DNA of 27,768 nucleotides from VGWB01 sp964480945 (GTDB taxonomy: Bacteria; Bacteroidota; Ignavibacteria; UBA10030). This document shows positions 7,620 through 14,697 of this stretch, piece after piece. The position numbers and the translations under genes were made by a program. Within the stretch, counting starts at the first letter, position 1; each line of letters starts with the position of its first letter. The stretch lies in contig CAYZRX010000052.1 of NCBI GenBank assembly GCA_964480945.1, forward strand, positions 1 through 27,768. Reading direction: 5' to 3'. Below the pieces are notes generated by a model. It was not told the origin of the DNA. It saw only the letters and a list, made by a program, of their open reading frames with translations, and did not search any database.

Positions 7620-8456
7620 ATGAGTCTCCGGGCCGAACACATTCATTTCAGCTATCCGAATCTACCTGTGCTCCGCGATGTCTCGTTCGAGCTCCAAAAG
7701 GGTGATTTTCTCAGTCTGCTTGGCCCGAACGGTTCAGGTAAGTCGACCCTCCTTCGTTTACTCGATCGCATTCTCCTGCCTCAGCAAGGAACCATCACGC
7801 TTCAGGATCGCCCGCTGCACCAGTTCAGTCGAAAAGAGATCGCCCGGATCATTGCGTACGTTCCACAGGATACTCTCTGGGTTTTTCCCTTCACGGTCCT
7901 CGAGGTGGTCCTCATGGGCCGTTCCCCGTACGTCGGACGCTCCGGCTTCGAGAGCTGGCACGATCTCGATGTCACGTGGCAGATGATGAAGCTGACGCAG
8001 ATCGACCATCTGGCGGAGAAGTCCATCACGGCAATCTCAGGTGGCGAGCGCCAACGGGTCCTGATCGCTCGCGCGCTCAGCCAGCAGCCCCAGATCCTGC
8101 TCCTCGATGAGCCCAACGCCCATCTTGATATCTGCCATCAGGTTGAGATCTTTCAAATCCTGCGCGATCAGAATGAGCGGCAGGGGTTGACGATCGTCTC
8201 CGTTTCCCACGATCTGAATCTCGCCGCTGCCTTCAGCAGGAACGTGATGCTTCTTGCACAGGAAGGCCAAGATCGGCGCGGCTCCACGATCGTCTCGCTC
8301 GGCACGCCGGCAGAAGTCTTGACGGAATCGAACATCGAGCGCGTATTTCGGACACCGGTAGTGGTCGACCAACACCCACGATCCCCCTCCCCGCGCATCT
8401 CCCTCGTCCTCTCAGGTTTAGAGAAGGAAGAGATACGTGATCCCAAGGATCGTTGA
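7620..8456 (+). CDS. ABC transporter ATP-binding protein, FecE/BtuD/HmuV type
   Basis: A 278-residue cytoplasmic ATPase of the iron-siderophore/heme/cobalamin importer class. It has Walker A GPNGSGKST (35-43), Q-loop YVPQD (Q83), signature SGGERQ (140-145), Walker B ILLLDEP (159-165) and the switch histidine in SVSHDLN (H197). It ends with a 'LGTPAEVLTESNIERVF' segment typical of this class. No permease or binding-protein gene of that class lies on either side: nusB follows and the thiamine operon diverges upstream, so it is an orphan component here. No Shine-Dalgarno sequence is evident before the ATG at 7620. The substrate cannot be assigned. Association with the divergent TonB-dependent receptor is possible, but the riboswitch ties that receptor to thiamine. 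Confidence 0.88.
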   Translation: MSLRAEHIHFSYPNLPVLRDVSFELQKGDFLSLLGPNGSGKSTLLRLLDRILLPQQGTITLQDRPLHQFSRKEIARIIAYVPQDTLWVFPFTVLEVVLMGRSPYVGRSGFESWHDLDVTWQMMKLTQIDHLAEKSITAISGGERQRVLIARALSQQPQILLLDEPNAHLDICHQVEIFQILRDQNERQGLTIVSVSHDLNLAAAFSRNVMLLAQEGQDRRGSTIVSLGTPAEVLTESNIERVFRTPVVVDQHPRSPSPRISLVLSGLEKEEIRDPKDR

Positions 8457-8502
8457 ATCAACGACGGAGGCACCCAGGTGCTTCCCCATTGGTGCTTGAC
8501 AT

Positions 8503-8976
8503 ATGCCATTTAAACGGCGTCAGGTTCGAGAAAAAGTCCTGCAAGCTCTTTATGCCTACGAGCTTTCGCACGAGCCTCCGGAGTCCATCATCGAGAACAT
8601 CATCTCGGGACTCCAGAAGGAGCAGGAGGTCTTCGACCTTGCCAAGTCTCTTTTCCTGAAGGTCATCCAGGAGCGTGAGGAACTCGACACGCTCATCAAG
8701 GGCAGGGTCGCAAACTGGGAGTTCAGTCGGCTGGCGGTCATCGACAAGATCGTGCTCCGAATCTCGATCTGCGAGCTCCTGTATTTCGAGGATATCCCGC
8801 CCAAGGTATCGATCAATGAAGCGATCGAGATCGCGCGCCGCTTCAGCACGGAGAAAAGCGACAAGTTTGTGAACGGAGTCTTGGATTCCATCCTCGACGA
8901 CTTGAGAAAGAACGGCCGGCTGAAGAAAACCGGACGCGGGCTCCTCGAGACCTCCGCGAAGAAAAAACCCTCTTGA
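8503..8976 (+). CDS. nusB: Transcription antitermination factor NusB
   Basis: A 157-residue all-helical RNA-binding protein of the NusB family. With NusE (S10) it binds boxA RNA to promote antitermination of rRNA operons. Features are the basic Arg-rich start (KRRQVREKVLQALYAYEL), the central 'VANWEFSRLAVIDKIVLRISICELLYFEDIPPKVSINEAIEIARRFSTEKSDKFVNGVLDSI' block that is the family signature, and a lysine-rich tail. The length is normal, with a slightly extended C-terminus. It lies 46 bp after the ABC ATPase and overlaps the following MFS gene by four bases, so it is probably cotranscribed with both. Confidence 0.94.
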   Translation: MPFKRRQVREKVLQALYAYELSHEPPESIIENIISGLQKEQEVFDLAKSLFLKVIQEREELDTLIKGRVANWEFSRLAVIDKIVLRISICELLYFEDIPPKVSINEAIEIARRFSTEKSDKFVNGVLDSILDDLRKNGRLKKTGRGLLETSAKKKPS

Positions 8977-10289
8977 GCGAATCACAAGGCATCTTGGTTC
9001 CTCCTCCCGCCACCTCACCCGATGCTCCGGCAAGGCCCTACTCTCGCGGTAGGATCTTTGCCTGGACATTATTCGACTTCGCAAACACAGCGTATTCGGT
9101 CATCATCGTTACTGTTATCTTCTCGACGTATTTCACCAAACTCGTCGCTGGGGGGCGGATCTGGCTTTGGGGGCTCACGGTCAGTCTCTCCATGATTCTT
9201 GCGGCGCTGATCGCTCCCCCGCTGGGCGCGGCAGCCGATTATTCACACAACAAGAAGCTCTTTCTCCTCTTCTTCACGCTTGCGAGCATCATCTGCACAG
9301 CGCTGATGTTCTTTGTGCATGCAGGGATGATTCTGCTCGGCATGGTGCTCTTCATCGTCGCTAATGTCGGATTCGAAGGTGGGATCGTCTTCTATGACGC
9401 GTTCCTCCCCAGCATTACGTCGCGTCGTTCCTACGGCAGGGTATCGGGATATGGATTCGCGATGGGCTACCTCGGAGCCCTGGCCATCCTTTTCGTCGTC
9501 GATCTCATGTTGCCGGACTCGCTTGCACCTGACTACGTCTTTTACATCCGCCTATCCTTTGTCACTGCCGCCGCCTTCTTTCTGGTGTTCTCTCTTCCGA
9601 TGTTTCTTTGGGTGCCCGAACCGACAAGCTTGAAGGAAAAACGCTCAGGCTTCATCCGTGCCGGTTTTCAGCAGGCAAACAGGACGCTACGAGCTATTTT
9701 CATAGAGAAGCGGCATCCCTCGGTGAGCCGATTCCTCGTCGCATTCTTCATCTACAACGATGCTATTCTTACGATCATTGCCTTTGCCGCGATCTTCGCG
9801 AAGGGCATGCTCCAGATGAGCGACAAGGAGACCATCGCTTTCTTCGCGGTCGTGCAGACGAGCGCGGTCCTGGGTTCCTTCGTCTTTGGTTTTGTCACGG
9901 ACAAGATCGGACCGAAGAAAACCATCTCCATTACGCTTCTTCTGTGGCTCTCCATCACCATCGGAGCCTATTTTGTGACAACGATCGCGGCATTTTATGT
10001 GGTCGCGATGGGAGCAGGGGCGGCAATCGGCTCTTCCCAGTCAGCCAGCCGCAGCCTGATGGCGTTGCTGACGCCGAAGGAGCGGGAAGCGGAGTTCTTC
10101 GGTTTCTATGACGGCCTGTGCGGTAAGGCATCCGCAGTCATCGGACCGTTCCTCTACGGCATCGTTGCAGACCTCACAAACCAGCGCATCGCCGTTCTCT
10201 TCGTCGGTCTCTTCTTTTTGGTCGGCCTTATCATTCTCCAAGGTGTGGCCGAGCCTGAGCATCAACGCTCGACGGCCGCAACGACTTAA
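8973..10289 (+). CDS. MFS transporter, UMF1 (Atg22-like) family
   Basis: A 438-residue inner-membrane protein with about 12 hydrophobic segments. The first segment holds the UMF1 hallmark 'WTLFDFANTAYSVIIVTVIFSTYF', and a later 'FFGFYDGLCGKASAVIGPFLYG' is also typical (compare EFFGLY...GK in the family). UMF1 proteins are named after yeast Atg22, an amino-acid effluxer, but the substrates of bacterial members are mostly unknown. The predicted start is TTG at 8973, sharing bases with the nusB stop TGA (TTGA), which suggests translational coupling. The proline-rich N-terminus before residue 27 is likely cytoplasmic. A downstream in-frame TTG at 8996 would be an alternative. Confidence 0.88.
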   Translation: MSESQGILVPPPATSPDAPARPYSRGRIFAWTLFDFANTAYSVIIVTVIFSTYFTKLVAGGRIWLWGLTVSLSMILAALIAPPLGAAADYSHNKKLFLLFFTLASIICTALMFFVHAGMILLGMVLFIVANVGFEGGIVFYDAFLPSITSRRSYGRVSGYGFAMGYLGALAILFVVDLMLPDSLAPDYVFYIRLSFVTAAAFFLVFSLPMFLWVPEPTSLKEKRSGFIRAGFQQANRTLRAIFIEKRHPSVSRFLVAFFIYNDAILTIIAFAAIFAKGMLQMSDKETIAFFAVVQTSAVLGSFVFGFVTDKIGPKKTISITLLLWLSITIGAYFVTTIAAFYVVAMGAGAAIGSSQSASRSLMALLTPKEREAEFFGFYDGLCGKASAVIGPFLYGIVADLTNQRIAVLFVGLFFLVGLIILQGVAEPEHQRSTAATT

Positions 10290-10295
10290 CTCGCC

Positions 10296-10324
10296 TTGCA
10301 ACTCAACGGCAACTCATGTAATTT
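10296..10324 (+). promoter_or_regulatory. Candidate promoter of the PstS-like lipoprotein gene
   Basis: TTGCAA (10296-10301), a 17-base spacer and TAATTT (10319-10324) lie 33 bases upstream of the lipoprotein ATG, just after the MFS stop codon. This would allow separate expression of the lipoprotein. Confidence 0.45.
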
Positions 10325-10356
10325 GAAGCGCCGTCATTTTGTGGAGGAATCTTCTC

Positions 10357-11304
10357 ATGCGCCGAATTTCCGTGCTTCTTGTTCCATTCCTACTCCTGCT
10401 CTCGGCATGTCAACAAAAGGAGAGCGAGACAACGACGAGCGGACACCTGTACGTTCTCATCACCGAGTCCGGTGCTCCGGCGTTGATCGAAGAGGTCAAT
10501 CAATTCCTGAGCGCCTATCGTGAACAGGGAGCCCACATCACCTACTCGGTCGTCCCCTCCGAAGAAGCCGTGCGTCAGTTCGTCAACGACACGGTCCGGT
10601 GTATCTTCTCCATCAGAACCCTCACGGCGGAGGAGCGACAGCACGTCGAAAGCACCTCCAAATTCGACCTGACCGAGGTTTTGGTGGCGTACGACGCCGT
10701 TGTGGCTGTCGTCGATCGGAAGAATCCCGTCAATCAAATTACCGTCGAGGAGATTCGCGATATCCTCACCGGAAAGATCACACGCTGGGAACAGCTTTCG
10801 CACCGCGCGACGATGAGGGGGCGAATCGAGGTCCTGTACCCGGATTCCTCCGACGTCTCATGGTATCTCGCACGTCATGTCTTGCGGGGCCAGGAGCTTC
10901 GCAAGGATCTCTCGTTCACCCGCTCGAGCCTCCAGACGCTGAATTCCGTCGCCGGGCAACGATCGTCGATCGGATTCGTCGGCGGCAGCTGGATTGATTC
11001 GGTGAACGCTGCCGTTAAGGTGCTGAAGGTGGGTGAAGCGGTGCAGCCGGCTGATACAAGCTTCGCCGTCCCGACGGAAGCTCTGGGCAAGTTCTTCTCA
11101 CCGCATCCCGCATACATTTACCAACGCTATTACCCGTTGAGGGGGGTGGTCTACTTGTACGCCCGTGCGCCGCTCGAGAGCCTTGCTTCAGGGTTTGGGT
11201 TCTTCGTCGCGGGCAACGAGGGCCAACGCCTTTTTCTTACAAAAGGGCTGGTGCCTGGAACGCGAGAGATTCGACTCAGAGTCCCCGGGGTGCCGGAGGA
11301 GTGA
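10357..11304 (+). CDS. PstS-like phosphate-type substrate-binding lipoprotein
   Basis: A 315-residue periplasmic-binding protein anchored as a lipoprotein. A basic start and hydrophobic stretch end in the lipobox LSAC, with the acylated cysteine at 18. The body matches the PstS-like class: 'EVLVAYDAVVAVVDRKNPVNQITVEEIRDILTGKITRW' is the family's signature region, followed by 'SSIGFVGGSWID' and a 'YPLRGVVYLY' strand typical of the second lobe. The frame opens at a TTG at 10339, but GGAGG (10343-10347) precedes the ATG at 10357 with nine-base spacing and the signal peptide starts there. No pstCAB or phoU lies nearby. The gene is flanked by a likely promoter and a strong terminator, so it acts as a single unit. 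Phosphate binding is a family-level inference. Confidence 0.86.
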   Translation: MRRISVLLVPFLLLLSACQQKESETTTSGHLYVLITESGAPALIEEVNQFLSAYREQGAHITYSVVPSEEAVRQFVNDTVRCIFSIRTLTAEERQHVESTSKFDLTEVLVAYDAVVAVVDRKNPVNQITVEEIRDILTGKITRWEQLSHRATMRGRIEVLYPDSSDVSWYLARHVLRGQELRKDLSFTRSSLQTLNSVAGQRSSIGFVGGSWIDSVNAAVKVLKVGEAVQPADTSFAVPTEALGKFFSPHPAYIYQRYYPLRGVVYLYARAPLESLASGFGFFVAGNEGQRLFLTKGLVPGTREIRLRVPGVPEE

Positions 11305-11341
11305 AGTGGGCACACTCCCCGAACCTCTCATCAGGCGAAAA

Positions 11342-11379
11342 AAGAAAATCCCGCTGCAGGTTCGCAGCGGGATTTTCTT
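11342..11379. terminator. Bidirectional intrinsic terminator between convergent genes
   Basis: A perfect 16-bp stem (11342-11357 with 11364-11379) around a six-base loop has an A-rich outer 5' side and a T-rich outer 3' side around a GC core. It therefore works in both directions. It separates the PstS-like gene from the end of the leftward protease-propeller-barrel gene. Confidence 0.92.
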
Positions 11380-11399
11380 ATGCAGGATGAGTCCGTTTC

Positions 11400-14300
11400 T
11401 CAGAATTCCTGGCCGAGAGAAAAGTAATAGACGGGGCTGGAGAAGCTCGAGCCGGTGAATCTCCACGCCATATCGATTCGAAGCGGGAATCCAAAGAAGA
11501 TCACCCTCGCTCCAAAGCCCGTGCCGACCAGCAGGTCTTTCGGCATGATCCCACTGCTCGTCGACTGAAATGGGCGCCACGCCTTCGTATTGCTCCACGC
11601 CGAACCCACGTCTACAAACGCCGCCCCGAGGATATTCTGGAAGCCGATGGGAAGCGCACCGAGGATGAAATACCGGACCAGGGGGAAGCGAAACTCGAAG
11701 TTGGCGATGCCGAATCGCGTCCCGTTCAGGGCATTGTAGTCGTAGCCTCGCACGGGCAGAACGGGCGTCAGAAAGGCGTAATCTTCGACATTGACAATCG
11801 GGATCGCCCCGTCGTGAGCAAACCGGCGGTTGATCCAACCATCCGTTCCACCGATGAAGAAGTTCTGGCGATCCTTGCCGTTGCTCAGCCCCCCTGCGAA
11901 CCGCATCACGAAGATGAAATCCCGAAATAACCTGTTGTAGTCGCGGTAATCGAAGGTGAACGTCTGCAGATCGAGGGACTCGTTATTGAACTTGGCGCTC
12001 CCGTAAAAAGTGAAATCGAAGCGGGAGCCGTTGTTCGGAGCGAACCATCCTCCTTGCCAGAGCGAGTTATCGTTCACGTAGCTCACCAGGGGCAAGATCA
12101 ACGATCGCTGTTGTGACGGCTCCGCCGGGTTGTCCAGGTTATCGCGCGAGAGGTTCAACCAGTTCAGGTTGAAATCGATTCTGTTGAACCGATCGATCGG
12201 GTACGATGCCATGACCCCCAGTGCCCAGGTTCGGAATCGGTATAGATACGTATAGCCGTATGCGTCGCTCAGATAGAGGAATCGCGCGCTGTGAAATCCC
12301 TGGAAGCCGTAGTCGATGCGGTTCGGCAGATAGTAATAGGCCAGACCGTAATCGCTGTTCTTGAGATCGAGCAGAAGGTTCGTCTGAAAAATAATCTGGT
12401 GATCCCCCAGCATGTCGCTGAAGGCCATCAGGGTGGATCCCTCGACGCCGTAGAACGTATTGTACGCCGCCGCGCCATAGACGAGGTCGGGCGTGAAGTT
12501 AAGCTTGTATTTGCGCGGAACGTAGTTTCCTTCGGCATCGCGGTTGTTCGCGACGTCGAACCGGGACGCCAGCTTCGGTTTCGCGATCGTGTCCCGCATG
12601 GCCTCAGGCGAGAAGACGTAGTTCTTGAGATCAATTTTCGTCGCGGCCTGATACTTCGATGACTGACTCGTCGTATCGGGAACGACGATAATGTTGTCGC
12701 GCACGAGAAGCGTGTCCGGGGAAGAGGCCTTCGGCATGACTTCGTGCGGCATCTCCTCGCGGGGAAGCTCAAACTTCCGCTTGAAATACTCCGTCGGCTC
12801 GAGTTGGGCGACGTTCAGCCGGCGCTCAAGAGGTGCCCGCATGAGAAAAATGTCGAAGCCGGCCTTATGGAGCGATGCGAAGACCAGCTTGGAACCGTCC
12901 TGAGAGATCGTAAGCTGGTAGATGCCGGAGAGAGAATTGGTGATGGCCCGGTCATCCCCCGTCTGCAGATCGCGCTCGTAAATGTTGTTGATCCCATTGC
13001 GGTCTGAAATATAGAGGAGCCTCTTTCCGTCCGGCGAGAACACGGGCGATGTTTCATCACTATTGGGATAATCGGTGACCCGCCGCATCGTGCGCGTCTC
13101 CACGTCGATTGCGTACAGGTCGAGCTGACTGTAGTCCATCCTGGAGATCCTGAAGCCGGGCGGGATTTTCGCTGCTGATGTGAAGTCCCTCCGATCCGAA
13201 GAGAAATAGATCGTCCTGCTGTCCGGCGCGAACACCGGATCAGAGTCCGTGAAGATGTCGTCGGTCAGATTCGTCAGCTTCTTGGTCTCGAGGTCATAGA
13301 GGTAGATATCCGACTGGGGGGCTTTCACGCCCACGAAGGCGAGCTCCTTGCCGTCCGGCGACCAATCCACGGAAAATATGCCGTCAAGCTCGAACTCGAT
13401 TTTCTCGCTGTCGCCGGAGTTCACATCAACCAGGTAGATCGCATCATGCGCGCCAGCTTTGACCGCAAGCGCGATCTGCTTGCCGTCCGGTGACCAGGCG
13501 ATGCGGGGCGTCAAAAGGTGCAGCTCCTCGAAATCGTTCGTCCGCTGGCCGCTGATCAGTTTGTCGAGGATCTGTCCGTCTATGGCGGACATGAGGAATA
13601 CGTCGAAATAATCATTCCGGTCGGAGATGAAGGCGATCTTGTCCCCCTGCGGCGAAATCGAGGGGCTTGTGTTGTAGAAATTGCCGTCCTTCGTGTGATC
13701 CGTCAAGCGGCGGGCGAAATCGACCGGCTCCTCCCGCTTGGCAATGTCCGGCCAGTACATCACCTTCTGCTCTTTTTGCCAGCGCTCCGACAGCTCCTTG
13801 ACCGACAGCCCGATGGTACTCTTGAAACCCTGCTCGAGGTTCCGCACGCCGCGCAGGCGGTTCATGATCTCGCCGATCTTCTGCTCCCCGTATTTGTTCG
13901 CAATATAGTACCACACCGACTGGCCGCCGCGATAAGCAAAGTACCCGCTGAGATAGTCGATGGGGGGGAGGTAGTTCTGGATCGTGGCGTCGCGAATGAA
14001 CATGTCGGAGTTCGTGTCCCACCCGAGCGAGGCGTATTCGGCCAATCCCTCGTTCATCCAGATCGGGATCATGAAGGGTGACCGGCTCGCTATCAGCGAC
14101 TGGATCGACCCCCCATAGAACATATCGTTCAGCACGGCGTGAACGAGCTCGTGGTGGATGACGTGACGGAACTGGCCGTAGCTCCCTTCAAATGGAATAA
14201 CGACCCGATTTTTGAAGAGCTCCGTGACGCCGCCAATCCCCTCCTCAAGGTATTCACCGACGACGTTGGTCTGCTGGAACTCGTTGTGCGAGTTGTAGAC

Positions 14301-14564
14301 GACGATCGGAACGCGGTTGGTGATCTCGTACCGAAGCAGCTTGCTAATGGAGGTGTACGCGTCCTCCGCCGCGTCAGCGGTAAATTCAGCCAGCTCGTAC
14401 CCGTCCTGAGAGAAGTAGATGTCGAAATGGTTGGTCTGGATGTACTCCCACTCAAACCGTTTGTACTGTACCTTGTTTTTGCCGAACGCCACACCCGTGT
14501 TCTGGCTCAACGCGAGGCCTGTCGCAAGCAACAAAAGTACGGCCACCAGCAAGAGTCTTCTCAT
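11400..14564 (-). CDS. Fusion of a gluzincin-type protease domain, a TolB-like beta-propeller and an Omp85-like outer-membrane barrel
   Basis: A 1054-residue exported protein in three parts. A signal peptide (1-20, ending LALSQ) is followed by a metalloprotease-like domain with HHELVH (HExxH at 138-142) and NEGLAEY (171-177), the spacing expected for a gluzincin Zn site. Next come about six PD40/TolB propeller repeats (IAWSPDGKQIAL, VDWSPDGKELAF, PVFSPDGKRLLYISD and others). The last 400 or so residues are an Omp85-like barrel with FFIGGTDG, the VRGYD loop-6 motif, FEFRFPL and a terminal Phe. No POTRA repeats are visible. The ATG at 14564 fits the signal peptide and a nearby GAGGGG, so the upstream extension to 14609 is rejected. 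The neighbours are RNase R and TamB. Comparable proteins in Bacteroidota are often annotated as TolB or PD40 proteins. A role at the outer membrane is clear, but substrate and mechanism are not. Confidence 0.88.
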   Translation of the reverse strand: MRRLLLVAVLLLLATGLALSQNTGVAFGKNKVQYKRFEWEYIQTNHFDIYFSQDGYELAEFTADAAEDAYTSISKLLRYEITNRVPIVVYNSHNEFQQTNVVGEYLEEGIGGVTELFKNRVVIPFEGSYGQFRHVIHHELVHAVLNDMFYGGSIQSLIASRSPFMIPIWMNEGLAEYASLGWDTNSDMFIRDATIQNYLPPIDYLSGYFAYRGGQSVWYYIANKYGEQKIGEIMNRLRGVRNLEQGFKSTIGLSVKELSERWQKEQKVMYWPDIAKREEPVDFARRLTDHTKDGNFYNTSPSISPQGDKIAFISDRNDYFDVFLMSAIDGQILDKLISGQRTNDFEELHLLTPRIAWSPDGKQIALAVKAGAHDAIYLVDVNSGDSEKIEFELDGIFSVDWSPDGKELAFVGVKAPQSDIYLYDLETKKLTNLTDDIFTDSDPVFAPDSRTIYFSSDRRDFTSAAKIPPGFRISRMDYSQLDLYAIDVETRTMRRVTDYPNSDETSPVFSPDGKRLLYISDRNGINNIYERDLQTGDDRAITNSLSGIYQLTISQDGSKLVFASLHKAGFDIFLMRAPLERRLNVAQLEPTEYFKRKFELPREEMPHEVMPKASSPDTLLVRDNIIVVPDTTSQSSKYQAATKIDLKNYVFSPEAMRDTIAKPKLASRFDVANNRDAEGNYVPRKYKLNFTPDLVYGAAAYNTFYGVEGSTLMAFSDMLGDHQIIFQTNLLLDLKNSDYGLAYYYLPNRIDYGFQGFHSARFLYLSDAYGYTYLYRFRTWALGVMASYPIDRFNRIDFNLNWLNLSRDNLDNPAEPSQQRSLILPLVSYVNDNSLWQGGWFAPNNGSRFDFTFYGSAKFNNESLDLQTFTFDYRDYNRLFRDFIFVMRFAGGLSNGKDRQNFFIGGTDGWINRRFAHDGAIPIVNVEDYAFLTPVLPVRGYDYNALNGTRFGIANFEFRFPLVRYFILGALPIGFQNILGAAFVDVGSAWSNTKAWRPFQSTSSGIMPKDLLVGTGFGARVIFFGFPLRIDMAWRFTGSSFSSPVYYFSLGQEF

Positions 14565-14609
14565 GCTCGTCCCCTCTCTAAAATAACCAAACCTTCCACT
14601 TCCTCTCAA

Positions 14610-14638
14610 AGTGTAGACAAAAAGCGTGGAAAAATCAA
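14610..14638 (-). promoter_or_regulatory. Candidate promoter of the protease-propeller-barrel gene
   Basis: On the minus strand TTGATT (14633-14638), 17 bases and TACACT (14610-14615) lie in the 133-bp gap after the RNase R gene, leaving a leader of about 40 bases to the ATG at 14564. Confidence 0.55.
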
Positions 14639-14697
14639 CTCAGACTCTTCCCTCTTACCCGCAGAACAATGCCAAGCGACGACCAGTTTCCGGATCG

